Notes under the pieces: generated by a model | Seen by the model: only the letters and a program-made list of their open reading frames with translations | Told to the model about the DNA's origin: nothing | Databases searched by the model: none | Program-made: the position numbers and the translations under genes | Origin: Triangularia verruculosa | Lineage: Eukaryota; Ascomycota; Sordariomycetes; Sordariales; Podosporaceae | Direction: 5' to 3' | NCBI GenBank assembly: GCA_033296885.1 | Contig: MU863886.1 | Location: forward strand, 124,001 to 188,000 | DNA length: 64,000 nucleotides | Shown here: one piece after another, positions 12,007-25,520 of the stretch | How the letters are laid out: every line of letters begins with the position of its first letter | Numbering within the stretch: the first letter of the stretch is position 1

Positions 12007-13871
12007 AGGACTTTCCCGCAAGGACGGCGTAACAGGATGGGGCAGGGCGGATATGGATAACTACTCTCATGGACGGGGACATGTGCATGTATATGACGGT
12101 GGGGTAAAGAAACGGGACCAGGAACATCATGCGATGGATATCGTGTCTACCAGGCTTTTTTTGCATCACGATCAGGGATGAGGGTGGAGAACAGGACGAC
12201 ACAATAACGGCATTATAGGCGGGGTTTCAGTCTCTGGAATGAGCAGGGGGAAATGTTTCTCTTGACCTCGGATCCACGGCAGAGTTGTTTGGTCTGTCAT
12301 TTATCCTTCCCTTTGTAGCATTTCCTTGCTGTTGGTCTTCATGTTTTCTTTTGCATTTTTTTGCATATTAAAGGTCTATTTCTTTTTTCTTAAAAGGTTG
12401 CTATCAATACCCTGTTTTCGTTTTCGGTTTGGACACGCGAAAGCATTTGCTGGTTAAGGGGGATGGAGTTGTTTATATTATTATCATGCCTGTTTAGACC
12501 TGGGCATTTTGAAGTAGATTAGGACAGCAAAGGGGAGGAAGCAAGAGATACTTGTTAGGTTAGGCTAATTCAGCTAGCTATACATTGAGCATAATGGATT
12601 CTTCAACTCCGTCTATTGTTGCTGGCAATATGTGTTGCGGTGTTGATCTGTGGAAATGTTTGTGATAATGTGACGGGAAGACTAATACCCCCACGCGATC
12701 GACGAATTTGCGGAAGAGCTAGCTGTCAAGCACGACTTTCCCTGAGTAAACACTTTGGCCGAAACTTAGATGCGAGTCCCCCTATCTCATGATATCCGGC
12801 ACTGTAGTCGTCCAGTGGTACTACCTATGTATCACAAGCTCAGTGGTGATGTTGAGTGAAATGATCTGCTCCTAGCCTCAATGGTCGGATCATGATGTGG
12901 CTCGTGCAAAAAGGCCACCCCCGCTGTCAAACGCCCCTTGCCGATATCGTCATCTGCTGACCGCCTCGGTCTCGATAACAGGGGGGACTGAGCTTATGAC
13001 GGTGCGGGGAAGCGGAGCAGCAATGGAGGGGCCCCATCTGGCATTTCATACCTAGGTATGTTGATAGACGTCGGGAACAAGACACGGTGGAGGGTGCTTG
13101 AATTGACGAGAAGGGTCAAGTCCCTATATGTACTTCTAGAAAGTACCTTTTTGTCCTATCGTTTAAAAAGCAAGGCTGGTGTGGTCACTGTTGATGTGCG
13201 CTGTTGGTTGGCCTCGCTGCTTGTGGAGCACCACTGCGTATGAGCTGCGTCACTGATCTTGAGTGCATTCTCGGAAGCCGATAGGCTCACCATCGAATGT
13301 TCTACAACCTCCCATCCTGCCCACGTCCCGTCACAGCCACTCGAGCAGTAGCACACTACACAGCTCCCTCCCCGCCAAGGCATTTTTACTCCTGCCTTTG
13401 TCCTTCCCGGTTTTTTTGCTTCCTTTTCTTCTTCTTTGTGATAGCCTCATTGAGGTCTGACACTGTGAATGTTTTTGGCGCTTCCTTGTAACAATCCATT
13501 CGCCGTTTCGACTTCGACGGAACTGTTTCGCCAGAAAGAACTTCTTTGTTGACCACGAGATCACATCTTTCCCCCTCGACGAGTGTTACAGCTCATCCAT
13601 TCTAGCTGCAACTAGCGACCCGTGCAGCGAGCGAGCCAGCAGTCTAGCCCTTTCACCCGCTTTCACCCACTCTATTTACTCCATTCAGCTGCAGCAAGAA
13701 GCATCAGAGCCGAGCGAGCGAAAAGAGGAGCACCACTCTTCCTTTTGCGCAGGACTATTTTCCCGACCAACCCGTTTCCCCCAGAACCCATCTCTCCCGC
13801 AACACCATCATCATCTATCTTGCCACCGATAACCACACCGGCTCCGACAACGACCGTATAAATCCGTAAAA
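12007..13871. other. intergenic region
   Basis: T-rich 3' flank of the Kar9-like gene (12300-12430) followed by non-coding DNA. The last 500 bases are pyrimidine-rich and form the probable promoter and leader of the J-domain gene. Nothing else is seen. Confidence 0.6.
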
Positions 13872-15310
13872 ATGGTCAAGGAGACGAAACTCTACGACCT
13901 CCTGGGTATATCCCCCACCGCAAATGCAGACGAGATTAAAAAGGCCTACAGGTAGGTACCTCCTCACACCGCTCCCCTGCTCAACCCCCCCCCCCCCCCC
14001 CACCTTTTGCCACAGTTTCAGGTCGTGAAGGCAACTATCCGACGGATCAGCTCAGAGTTGGCTCCGGCACTCATTGGGATTGCGGATATCTGCCTCTGAT
14101 GCCGCTGTCGTTCTACATTCTTTGTTCGCGGCGTTTGCTCGTTGCCTTCCCACACGAAACAGTGGTCCAAGCCCGCAGTCAGTCTATCTTGGTAAGGATA
14201 TAAGCTAACACCCGCTCGCAGGAAAGCTGCTCTAAAATGGCACCCCGACAAGAACAAGGACAACCCGGACGCTGCCGAGCACTTCAAGGAGTGCGGCCAA
14301 GCCTACGAGATCCTGTCAGATCCCGAAAAGCGAAAGCTCTACGATCAGTTCGGCCTTGAGGTCCTCTTGCGCGGCGGTGCCCCGCCTCCGGACGCTGGAC
14401 CCGGACCTAGTGCGAACCCATTTGCTGGAGCCGGCGCTGGTGGTGCTGGTGGTATGCCCGAAGGCTTTGCTTCCTTCTTCACGAACGCAGCGGGCGGCGG
14501 TGGTGGAGGCGGCACTCGCTTCTCGTACGGCTTCAACTTCAGCGACCCGAACGATCTCTTCCGGAATACCTTCCGCGAATCTGGTGGCGGCGGCGATCCA
14601 TTCGAGGATATTCTTTTTGGCGCCGGGAGGGGAGCTTCAGCTGGCAGGTCCCGTCAGCCCCGGGGTTCATTTGGCTCTGAGAGTATGAGGGCTAGACAAA
14701 CGACACCCGAGGTGACGACGGTGGAGAGACCATTGCCGCTTACTCTGGAGGATCTCTTCAACGGCGTGACCAAGAAGATGAAGATCAAGCGCAAGACTTT
14801 TGACGAGACCGGCAAGCGGATAACGACGGATACCGTGCTAGAGGTGCCCATCAAGCCTGGTCTCAAGAAGGGCAGCAAGATCCGATTCAAGGGTGTTGGT
14901 GATCAAGAAGAGGGCGGCCAGCAGGATTTGGTGTTTATTGTGGAGGAGGTAAGTTCCAAACCTCAGCGGCCTCTTTCGCCGGATTCTAAGGAGCTTTCGA
15001 CTAACATTGTATACAGAAACCACATCCGCTTTTTACTCGTGAGGGCGACGACATTGTCCACACTCTCGACTTGGACCTCAAGGAGGCCTTGACGGGCTGG
15101 AAGCGGCAAGTGACGACGATTGAGGGCAAGAACCTCAACATCGAAAAGGCCGGTCCGACACAACCTGGCAGCTCGGATACCTACCCTGGACTCGGCATGC
15201 CAATCTCGAAGAAGCCCGGCCAGAGAGGCAACTTCATCGTCAGATACAACGTCAAGTTCCCGATGACGTTGACACCGACGCAAAAGGCGAAGCTGAAGGA
15301 GATTCTGTAA
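13872..15310 (+). CDS. class B J-domain co-chaperone (Sis1/DNAJB1 type)
   Basis: Hsp40 that delivers misfolded clients to cytosolic Hsp70 and stimulates its ATPase. Exons are 13872-13951, 14222-14948 and 15017-15310, giving 366 residues, close to yeast Sis1. The J domain spans about residues 6-70 with the catalytic HPD at 34-36 (WHPDKNK). A long Gly/Phe-rich linker follows, containing GFASFF and GFNFSDPNDLF. Two beta-rich client-binding domains come next (PLTLEDLFNGVTKKMKIKRK; LDLKEALTGWKR), and then a dimerisation tail. No zinc-finger CxxCxGxG repeats are present, which separates it from class A. Intron 1 (270 nt) splits the J domain between helices II and HPD and holds a run of 17 C. The upstream gene is co-directional but over 1.8 kb away. 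Assignment is confident. Confidence 0.95.
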
Positions 15311-17099
15311 ACAACCGTCTCCAAGACTGGCTTTTTGAGATCATCATCTCTCGGCAACGATTGGCGAGTACGAGGGCAACAGCACATATGATCATCATGA
15401 TATGGGGCGTTTGGGTGTTTTATTAGTGTGCATCTTGTCTTTTGTCTTGTTTTCTTATCGTCATTGACGAATCAAATGGTGGTTCGTGTTGGGCAGTCAG
15501 GCCCGTATTTGGGGGTCAAGGCGAGCAAATTGATATCATTGGGGGAGGTTTGGCCAGGCGCAGATACATACATTCAATCATTGTGGATAAGGACCCTTGA
15601 ATTGTGTAGGAGGATAATGAGAAGAATATTCTTGCTCGTGGTAGAGAAGGAAAAATATACTGTTATCGCGATAGCCCGTGTTCTCCTGTAGTAAGGGCTG
15701 ATGCGATTTGCTGACGGTTGACAATTGGGGGCTTTTGTAGACTCGAAAAGAAAAATTACCAGTGAAACAAACGGCTTCGCTTCCGTGTAAGACTGGTTAT
15801 CCGCCGTGGTGTAGGCGTTGGCAGGTGTGGCGCCCACTGTGACAATGTGCCTCATCCATGGCCGGAGGCAGTGATCAATCGGCAACCAGAAGATACATTT
15901 TCTAGGATGATGAGTTTCAGGAGCGCCAGACAACAGCGACAGTATACCTACTGGATGTCAATCCCAAGAGGGGGAAAAGATCCAATGGGCCGGTGGTTTG
16001 TTTACACGTGTAAGTCGGTCTGCGGTTGGTCAGCGGGGACTCGGCATTTGGTGATGGATTATGTAAAGAGGAGAGGGAGATAGATCCGAGGCGGGTGAGG
16101 CGGGGACTCGGATCACTGAGATACAACGGGATAATCAAGCATGAGGCGGAGAATGGTAAGAGATAATATCGACAACCCTGAATATCTCCCGCGTTGACTA
16201 AGATGCAAGAGATGTGGGAAGTGTATCCACCTACTACTGTTTTCTATGAGGCCTTGGAGGCGAGGGGTTGGTGAGATCTCACCGAGGTTCTAGCCGTCTT
16301 TGTTTTTTTCACCTGAGCTAGTGATGAAGCTTACAATTAGAGCACTTTTAGGTCCATGATCCAAAAGTGAAACACCAAGTCCAGTGAATTCCACCAATTG
16401 CTCACTCATTCAACACGATAACCACCACGTTCTCCAGCGTCGTTGGACCGCAACCCCTCCACCTAGCGAGGGGTCTGTCTGTCTTTCCCCTCCAAATTTA
16501 GCGCTTCTTCCAAGGTTCTTGGCCGCCAAAACAGGTCCCCTGTTTCGGCCCATTTTCAAGGATTGCAGGGTCTGGGCAGGGCACTATGACGACATGATCG
16601 ACAGAGGGGTCAACTGTGGGCGGCCCGGGAGAGCCATGGAAGCCACCAATGTGTGCGCCATGCCCCTCGTTTGTTGGTTTCAATTCCGATTGAAGTCCCA
16701 AATGTGAGGGACCTAGCCGATGCTATTCCAGGGTTCAAGACAGTTTGTTATGTATTAGACGGAGGGGTCAAGGGTCCAATTGAGAGAAAATAAAAATCCG
16801 GAGAGATAAAAAGACACACACGTGCTTTTCTTTTGTTTCTGAACTTTCCCTTCCTTCCTTCTTCATACTTTTCGAAGAGTTCAATAAAAGGCATATAACC
16901 TTCTTTCCAATCCGACAACTGCTGTCACTTACGTCTTGCAACTTTTTTTTGCTTGTGTCCTTTAGATTCTCCGCTTGAGAAAGCTACTCGGCCGAAAGTA
17001 CACCGAACAACATCAGACCAACAACCTCTCTTGTCTGTTTCTGTCTCTGAAAATACCTTCACTTTTCCAACCTCCCATCAAACACCCCAAACCGACAAG
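15311..17099. other. intergenic region
   Basis: T-rich 3' flank of the J-domain gene and pyrimidine-rich leader before 17100. Reading frames are short and without protein character. Nothing else is seen. Confidence 0.6.
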
Positions 17100-17926
17100 A
17101 TGGCTTCTCAAAAGGTATTCCTCTCACCTCTTTTCCCACGCCCCTTCTTCCACCCACCAACCCCCAAACTAACCAGAGTTATCCTCCCCCTCAGATCACC
17201 ACCATCCTCCTCGACTGCGACAACACCCTCGTCCTGTCAGAGGACCTCGCCTTCGAAGGCTGCGCCGACCTCATCAACGAGATCTCGCGCAAGAAGTCGG
17301 TCCCCCTCCCCCAGCCCTTCACCGGCCCCTCCCTCATCACCGAGTTCGTCGGCCAGAACTTCCGCGGCATGATGGTCTCCCTCCAGAAGCGGTACAACTT
17401 CTCCATGACGGACGACGAGCTCAACGACTACGTCCGGCGCGAGGAGGACGTCGTCATCGCCAAGCTCAAGGAGAAGCTCGTCCCCTGCGTCGGCGTCGAG
17501 CCCGTGCTGGAGAAGTTGGCGGCCGAGAAGAAGTACAAGCTGGCGGTGGTGAGCAGCAGTGCGCTGAGGAGGGTCAAGGCGAGCATTGAGAAGGTGGGGC
17601 AGGACAAGTACTTTGGGGAGGATGTCTACTCTGCTGCGACGTCGCTGCCGGTGCCGACGAGCAAGCCGGACCCGGCGATTTATCTCCACGCCATGGAGAA
17701 GATGGGGGTCAAGGCGGAGGAGTGCATTGCGGTGGAGGATAGCAAGAGCGGCACGCTGAGCGGGGCGAGGGCGGGGATCAAGGTTGTCGGGTATGTTGGG
17801 CCTTATCCTGATGGGGAGAAGGAGCATATGGAGAAGGTGTTGAAGGAGGCGGGCGCGGTGGTGGTTATGAGGGATTGGAGCGAGTTTGAGGGGGTGATGG
17901 CTAAGATTCAGGCTGGGGAGCTCTAG
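17100..17926 (+). CDS. HAD-superfamily phosphatase
   Basis: Soluble haloacid-dehalogenase-type hydrolase, 248 residues, exons 17100-17114 and 17195-17926. Exon 1 encodes only five residues (MASQK). Motif I is LLDCDNTLV, with nucleophile Asp12, acid Asp14 and Thr16. Motif II is the serine stretch VVSSSALRR. Motif III is the lysine in SKPDP, and motif IV is the acidic pair in VEDSKSG, which holds magnesium. The helical cap lies between motif I and II, as in phosphoglycolate-phosphatase-like and beta-phosphoglucomutase-like members. Cys13 and Asn15 replace the more usual F/G of DxDGT. Codons in the first half are strongly C-ending, suggesting good expression. The substrate cannot be read from sequence. 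It converges with rit1, with only 96 bp between stop codons, so their 3' ends probably overlap. Confidence 0.88.
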
Positions 17927-18022
17927 ACGGGAGATGGCATATAGAAGGGTGATAGAAAGGGTAGAGGATAGACATGATTATGGGAGACACAGACAAGAGC
18001 CAGTTGCTTGACGATAATGATA

Positions 18023-19599
18023 TTATTTCCGCCAGTCCATCAAGTAGCTATTTACGCTTTGGAGGGTGGCTCTGCTAGGGTTGGCATCCGGGGCAGTGTT
18101 CATGATGTGGCCCAGCTTGACCCTGATGGCGGTCTTGGTGAACGATTCTCTGTCGTTGCTTGCTCTGCGTACCTTGTCCTCAGCGTCGAAGCACCAGCAG
18201 TATAGTGCCAGCGCGACGCCGATAGACAAATCCTTCCCAGACTCGCAGAGAATTATCACACTCTTCTCGGCTACAGTGCCCTGCTCTGGATTGGTCTCAC
18301 TCAAGAAGCGAGACACAAACTCGCAAATATTGGGCAAAGCGTCTCTCAGCTGGCGACTCGCAGCTTTACTTTTCCCCAGCCCAACCTCAATATGGGATGG
18401 TGACTTGACCCACGAGTCCTGAGCTGTCGTTCTCGACAGCAAGCGCACTACACATGTCCCTGGCTTGCCTAACTGAGTAGACGCTGCTTGAAGAGTCCCA
18501 ACGAGGATCCCAGGGGCAACGTTCCTCATCCGCCCGGTAGCATTAGCACCGGTCCCTTCCTCTGCCACGAGCCTTTTGATAAGCTCAGGCAGCTCTCCCT
18601 CCGGAGTCGAGAGTAACTCGTCTGTATGCCGCCACCAAATCTGCGCTGTCAACCCCAGCGCCCAGTTCTCCGTGTCGTCACCTGCTCCTTGGATGTAGCC
18701 GCCCTCTCCCAGCTCTGTGCCGGTTACTCTACGTGAACTGGTGCAGCAGACCACTGGGTGGAAGCCATCTGTGAACTCAAGGTCGAGCGCGTCATCTTGG
18801 GTTATCCAAAATGGTCTCAGGGGCTTCTTGACCTGTGATCTCAAGGGCCCAAGGTCAATCTTGAGAGACAAGAATGAGTCGACAAAGTCTGGGAGCCGGG
18901 CAGAGATCTGACTGGCTTCCGAGTCGGAGACCGCATTTGGTGGGACGTGGAGGGTGTGTGAGGAGGGATCGTCGGGAAACAGGACCCGGTTGAGGACGGC
19001 GCACCAGGTTGGGACCGTCTTGCTCAGAGCGTCAGGGTGGCCTGGATGGAGCTGTTAGTTATTTAGCTCATCACTGGCTGGATGAGTAAATGGGTGAGGA
19101 AAGGAAACCCTACGTTTACCTCGTCTAGTTGAATCCACAATGATGCATCTGCAGGCGGCCGTTTGAATTAGTTTCATGAACTAGAGAACAAGAGATTCAG
19201 TGGCTGGTAAACGCGGACGGGAAGCCGCATGAGAACAAACATATAGGGGTCCTAAAAGACATACCCATTATGCTCACCAATTACATCCAGCAAATGCAGG
19301 TTTATCCTCCTCGTGCTGAACTTCCACTGGCCGGTATGACCGTCTGTGCTCTTGAAGTACGCAGAAGCTGTCTTCTTGGTTGGGTCGATGTACCAACTGC
19401 CGCAACGCTCGTTGGCAACCAACGGCAGTTGCAACGCATCGGCGACGCTCTCGACAAAAGTGGCGTCATGTTGGATGGATTTGAGGCGGTTTGTGATGGA
19501 AAGATTCGAGCGTTTGAGGTCACCGAGAATCCGGGAGAAGTTATGGTTGGCTTGTTCGGGAAAGATCACCTCAGCCAGCGTTGGGGCCGTAGCAGCCAT
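18023..19599 (-). CDS. rit1: initiator tRNA A64 2'-O-ribosylphosphate transferase
   Basis: Adds a ribosyl phosphate to A64 of initiator tRNA-Met, which keeps it out of elongation. Exons on the minus strand are 19599-19265, 19148-19120 (only 29 nt) and 19041-18023, giving 460 residues. Conserved blocks are STDGHTGQWKFSTRRINLHL in exon 1, CIIVDSTRRG spanning exon 2, then HPDALSKTVPTWCAVLNRVL. The C-terminal DUSP-like domain carries IILCESGKDLSIGVALALYC, where the phosphatase P-loop arginine is replaced, as expected of Rit1. Reading frame is kept across both introns, and the joined junctions give exactly the family motif, which supports the tiny exon. Somewhat shorter than the yeast protein. Confident assignment. 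Confidence 0.93.
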
Positions 19600-22500
19600 T
19601 GCTCATCGGTTTTCTGTAAACCTTATCGACGCCCGGTCTGATGGCGTCGTGGCTTTCCACGAAATAATTGACTTGGGTGAAAATGAAGATCAGGAATGAT
19701 ACCGAATCCGATCAATCCCCGCAGCCTCAAAAAAAAAAGGTGTGCTGTGGTTGGGCCGTTGCAGCACGCCAACACTCCACGTTTTTGCGGGTACGGTTTA
19801 GCGTTGTCTTGTAGGGCTGAGATAAACTGGGGAAGCCTCCATTCTTTTTACCGTTCCAAGTCCGAGGTGCGAGATTGCTCTAGGAACAGGGAGAATAACC
19901 GGTGAACGAACCATGATGAATAGTCCTGATGCTTGACAATAACACAGCCCGTGTGTAGAAGATAAAAATCTCCGGATATTGTTCATGGTGACCGTAGATA
20001 GGGCAAGTATATCAGATTCCACCGGCTTATAAGAGGGCCGTTACACACAACGGCCCGCTCGCTGCCCAAGCCTCTTCGGTAATCAAATAGGCATGACGGC
20101 CTTCTTGGGCCATAGGCGCAGCCAAACTTGGAGACCAGCCGAGGTGAGCCATCGGAGTCACCGGCGAGCAAGCTAATTCTTGGTACGGACACCAGAAATA
20201 TCGAAAATAAGTACCAAGTTGGTGATATTGAAATATTTTGTTGGACTTCGGATTGCAAAATTGTTGAGGGAGACAGCAATTAGTAGTGTCCATTTTTACA
20301 CATCCTGGGGGCCAGCGAACTTTGAAACATTCCAACGTTCAGAATTCTCGGAACGCGAACCAGCTGTCTGGGCGGTCCAATCCTGGCCCTGCAATATGAC
20401 TGGCTACCGGTGGTGTGTTTTGAATCGAAGGATTCGATCAACTGCAACCAGTCATATCTGGCGTCGGCCAGGTGTGATTCGGGACTTGGCTGTGACTTGT
20501 TGGGTGAATGTGTATATATGTAAGGCCTTGAGACGGAGTATGGTTTTTGGCTTGTCTGCAAGCCATCAGGAAGGAAGAGTCGCTGTGAATCCAGGGCCGT
20601 CTGGAAGGAGCTGGTGAAGTCAGTAAAACCTGGGTGATGGGACGCAAGCGGTCTTGGTCCGTGGAGTCGAGGAATGGATGGTGACTATACGAGAGCGCAT
20701 GTCTCGCCTGTTGACTTCCCGGGGAACACGGAGGATCGCCGGCTCATAGACTCACCGCTCGTTTCAATGACCGGCTCCGATAGTAGACACCGGATCTGCT
20801 TGCACGGCCCCATTCGGCGACAGAAAAGGTGCACAGCCTGCTTCACATTGGAGACGGGTGCCAGAGTCAGATTGGGGAAGAGGGGCCGAAATGCAATGGA
20901 CAGTACCGTGCAGAGACCGGCATGGAAGCAGGACATCATTCTTCCCGCCTCTTGGTCACCATCGGTTTAGTAGGCGCTTGTGTTGCCAACCTTGGTTTGA
21001 AGGAGATACGGATACGAAATGAGGGAAATTGATAGTACGTGAAATCTGAGGTTTACGAGTAAGTACCCCCAAGAACGCGGGATGCATGTTCATAGCAGCT
21101 GGTTCGAGGGCTCACCGCTTCCACCACCACGCCATGGGAACTTCCCCCAAACCAGCAATGCCACCTCCACACTCTCGAGCTGTGGCGCAGCATCTCAGGA
21201 TGAGGCAGCCAGCCGTTTGAGAGAGCCAGTGACCTCATTTTGCGGGGAGACCATCGACCCCCAAGGCTCGGCGCAACCAAGTCCGCCGAGGTCTCCCACA
21301 ACCAAATGATCTGGCGAATGATATCCCATAGGACCCGTCCTCGGAACTTTCCGGCGACAGCTTGATATGACTTTCCACATCGGGACACAACTTTCGTGGG
21401 CCAGACGGCGCAAAGATCCCCCACACCCGCTCAGATCAAGTCCGAAGAGGAGGAGACTGAGACCCGGTATCGAGAAATGGTGCATGTTTCCGGCTTGGCC
21501 TGTCTTTTGTCGACGCAGGAATCGCATGCTGCGTAGGGCTGAACTGACGACTTGCAGGAGGCACTCATCTCTGCATAAGGGGATTGTCCAATGCCAGTCA
21601 TTGACATTCTTTGCTGTCTTGACAGGATGGTCTTGGTTACGGCCAATTGGTACAATTTAGGGCGACCCCAAACGTGGGCGTCGTTGGCTTGTCGTAGGGC
21701 TGAAATGGAGGGGCAAGCTCCTCTTAGTATGGGGACCGTGCTCCTGAACCCCGCCATCCCGTCCTTCTCCTCAACTGGCAACGGATATTTCTTATCTCCA
21801 GATATCGGCCGGTACGGTAGATATGAGGTGAAATGATGTGTTGGCTGCCCATCTGGTCCATATCAGGATCAACGCGCCGGCGTCCTGGCATAGAGCAAGC
21901 TGATAATCGAGTCTCAAAGAAGCAAGCCAGTGGCGCAAAGCGCCGACCCGGCGGTCAGCAAGCAGTGTAGATGTATGTGGTGAATCGACACACGATGCTC
22001 CTAAGCAAAACAGTGGGTTTCTGTATTTGGCAGCTGGAGAAGCTGGCGGCTTCTGACAAATGGAGGACATGCGAAAGTTCCCAAGGAGTGATGGTGAGGG
22101 AGGACGGCATCGGTGTTTTGGTGATACGAAGCCGCTGCGTCATCACCGTCGTCGTCTGTCCTCCCGTCCCGAAGGCCGATGGTTGCCATCCGTGGTGGAG
22201 GCGCGGTGCAGTTGTCTCGACGCCATTAGCAGCCCGGCTCTCACCAAGGCACTCCAAGATGATGTCGAAGGGTCAGGTAAGAATGGCGGGGTTATTGTGG
22301 CGGTTGCAGTCGACCCCATCGAGGAGCCCCATTGCCCAGTTCCAAAACATTCCGTCACGCAATAACGGAGAGCAGCGAAATGCAACGCAGAGTGAACCGT
22401 CACTGAGCATCTCGGCAATCAATTACACCCGCATCAGCCAATCCCGAGCTCAGACGTCAGCCACCGAGGTGAGACGATAGAAAGAGCATCGCAGCCGTGT

Positions 22501-23228
22501 GACAGCTTACCACGCAGACTAGCAAGAGCTCAGCGGGCACAAGTCGGCACTATTACTCTTCTTCCATCTGGGCGGTCCTGTTGATAGGATGCCCTCACGC
22601 CCGTCTCTCGGACTTTGTGGTGTGTGCGGAAGAAAATAACTGAGATGCATGGGACTGGATATCATCGTCCCCTCCCCTGCTTGAAGCGGCAGGGTACCCT
22701 TGGTGCTGAGACAGAGGCTAGCCCGGGCCGCCCGCATGCCCTGAACGACAAGAAAAAGTGGGCTGAACGGCGGCCTGAACGAGCCGTGGTCGCCTGCAGG
22801 TAGGGCTTGGGATGGTTCAAGGGACCCATTATTAACGAGCCTCGCCCACCTGCCCCTCGACCCCCTTGTTCGTCCAAGTTCCATCTGTCTTGCAGTTGTG
22901 TGCCCGCCTGTCTCCACGACAAGACATTTCCAGCAGGAATGATACACCCTTGAGCTTACCTACTTATTAATTACTGTGCCCCTGCCTTCGGCGCTTCTCC
23001 CTCTCTCATCACCTTCGCTTGATTATCTTCCACCACCGGCGTCGACGTCGACAGCTGTCACCTATCAGAGAGCCGGGATTCCTGGCTTGAACCTGCGCGC
23101 CATCCGAACTTAAGCTTCTAGGTTCCCCATTTACTCCATTAAGGGCCGGCCCGATCGACTTGGACAATCCCGGACGGCTCTGCCAACCAAATCGGCGATC
23201 AGCGAACCGCTGGCCCTGTTTTTTGACA
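19600..23228. other. intergenic region between rit1 and a divergent regulator
   Basis: Divergent 3.6 kb spacer. Reading frames up to 169 codons occur on both strands but overlap each other and show no motifs. A CRE-like GACGTCAG and a CCAAT box lie around 22437-22462. No gene is supported. Confidence 0.55.
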
Positions 23229-25520
23229 ATGGCTTCTTTGGCCGCAGTCCATGCAGTCTTCGCGCCGGTCGGTGATAGCGCATCGGGTGGTGGCGATGGA
23301 CAAAAACCAAAGCGTGCGCGGACAAGTAAGCCAAAGGTCAAAACTGGATGTAACAACTGCAAGTAAGGGGCTTCCTTCCGTTGTCCTCCCGCCAACAAGC
23401 TTCAACTCCCGTTGATGCACGTTGTCCTGTCAGTCGGTTGGTGGCGCTGACCCCTGTTCCACAGACAACGAAGAATCAAATGCGACGAACTTCGACCAGA
23501 GTGCTATAACTGTGTTAGGTCCAAGAAAATATGCTCCGGTTACCCTCCTCCTCCGCGCAGTGCCAGGCCATTCGAAGAGATCAGAATTGCCCCAAAGCCT
23601 ATCGCCGGCGCAATCGCAGCAGCGACTCCGCCTGTTCGCGATGTCCTTTCATTACAACCTCACCCTCGGCGGGTCGCCAAACAGGTGAAACGAAATGCAT
23701 CCCCGATTACACCGGTAACACCTCAGTCGATTGTAATGCCAGGTCTGTCTGCAATGCCCACCATGCCAACTATGCCAACCCGAGTTTCGATAAACCTTCC
23801 ATTCACTGCCGAGGAAGGACTCTACTTCCAGTTGTTCCGCGAGCGAACGGCGAGCGAACTCTCAGGCTTCTTCGACTCTGCTTTCTGGGAGCGAAGCGTT
23901 CTGCAGGAATGTCATGGAGCATCCGCCATTCGACATGCAGTTGTTGCCCTTGGGGCGCTGTACAAGACGTTGGATAAAACAAACGAGTCACCACCGGGAT
24001 CACCGAGTCCCAACGCCAGCCCATATGACAGCGCTAGGAGACACTGGGAGATGGCCTTCAGGCAATATTCCAACGCTCTCAGCGCCCTAATCAAGGCCGA
24101 CTCGGTGGAATCTACCTCCAACAGAACCAGGTTGATGGCGAGCGTGTTGCTGGCTTGTTTTGACTCCTTTGTTGGCGACCACCAGCAAGCAATTGTCCAA
24201 ATTCAGAACGGACTTCGGCTATTGGAGAAGCTTCGCATGGAAAGGAGACGGGCGTTCTTGCCAAAGCCTGAGGAGCCAGTGGAGGAAGAGCTCATCCAAA
24301 TGTTTACTCGCCTCGCGATCCAAGCCAAGTCCTATGACATGGCCTTCCATTTCCCACAGCCCTACGTTGTCCGCCTGACTGCAGCCGCTCAGGATCCGAG
24401 CTCACCATCATCCGAAGGCGGCTCGCCCATTTCGACTGACCAAAGCCCCATCCCAGAACGGTTCTCAACAGTGCAGGAAGCTAGGATAGTGTGGGACCGC
24501 CTGGTCGAGCGCATCTTCCGCTTCACCGAGACCATGTTCGTACAGGCCCGGCATGGAGTCATGGGCATACTTCCGACCACACTAGCACAGCGTGGTATGA
24601 GTTTTAAAAAGGAAATGGACGATTGGGCTCTGGCCTTTGAACACATCCTCCAATCCAGAACAGCGCCAGGTGTCAGTAGTCAGCAAAAAGCCTGCATCGC
24701 TGCGGTGAAGATGCATCAGATCATGAGTAGTATTCTGTTCATGATGACCTTCTCCGACAGTGAGCTACACTTTGACAAGTTTACGGCTGATTTCAAGCAA
24801 ATCAACGATCTGGCCATCGAAGTCGTGGGCGACGAGGAAAGAAGAGCAGCAGCTAAACGCTGCCCAGACCAAAGATTCTGCCACCATCAAAGCCGATGCG
24901 AGCCTGACATTTTTGGAGGCCACGAATATGCCGCGCGTCACATCAAGCCAAGTTTCAGCGCTGACCTGGGGATTGTTCCCCCATTATACGTTGTGGCAAC
25001 TAAATGTCGCGATCCCCATCTCCGGCGGCAAGCTATTCAACTACTTAGGAGCAGCGCCAGAAGAGAAGGCATGTGGGATAGTGAACTCACGGCACGTATT
25101 GGGATGTGGATTGCTGAGGTAGAGGAAGAGGGACTGTTCAGCCCAAGCGACTTTTCGCCGTCACCAACAGGCTCAAGCCCCGTACAACTGTACTCGCCTC
25201 GTCCATGGACAAGCGGTAGCTCTTTGACGCCACCTCCCTCTGCCACTTACAGCGGCGGCCGATCAAGCACCAGCCCTCAACCGGGATTCGAGTACGCGGA
25301 CAGCCCGATAAACCAAAACGGCCATGCCCGGCAGTCACTGTCGCCCGGCCTCTTGTCGGTGCAAATACCACGGAAAACGGTGCCCGCGGAGAAGCGCGTT
25401 ATGGTCAGGGCAGTTGAGTTCAGTTTGCGTGACCGCTCGGCCACAATACAGCTGGGTTCACGAAACCTCAGGCTGGGAACACCTGATCTGAGAACAAAAG
25501 TAACGAGGATTATGTGGTGA
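23229..25520 (+). CDS. Zn(II)2Cys6 transcription factor, Fungal_trans_2-like
   Basis: Nuclear regulator of 729 residues, exons 23229-23362 and 23465-25520. The zinc cluster is Cys41, 44, 51, 58, 61 and 68 (KVKTGCNNCK, then QRRIKCDELRPECYNCVRSK). The intron falls within the Lys45 codon, between the second and third cysteines, and is confirmed because joining restores the cluster exactly. The body has the pattern common to this family: LPFTAEEGLYFQLFRERTAS, SVLLACFDSFVGDHQQAIVQ, DLGIVPPLYVVATKCRDPHL and REGMWDSELTARIGMWIAEV. The C-terminus ends in the usual beta-strand block (KRVMVRAVEFSLRDRSATIQ). It begins 3.6 kb from rit1 on the opposite strand. The target pathway is unknown. Confidence 0.9.

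Noticed and set aside
20180..20617. 145-codon frame between rit1 and the second regulator
   Set aside because: No recognisable pattern and overlapped by minus-strand frames.
24760..25122. Possible frameshift in the second Zn2Cys6 regulator, suggested by a 120-codon frame within it
   Set aside because: The main frame continues with good family motifs (ADLGIVPPLYVVATKCRDP), so the other frame is a shadow.
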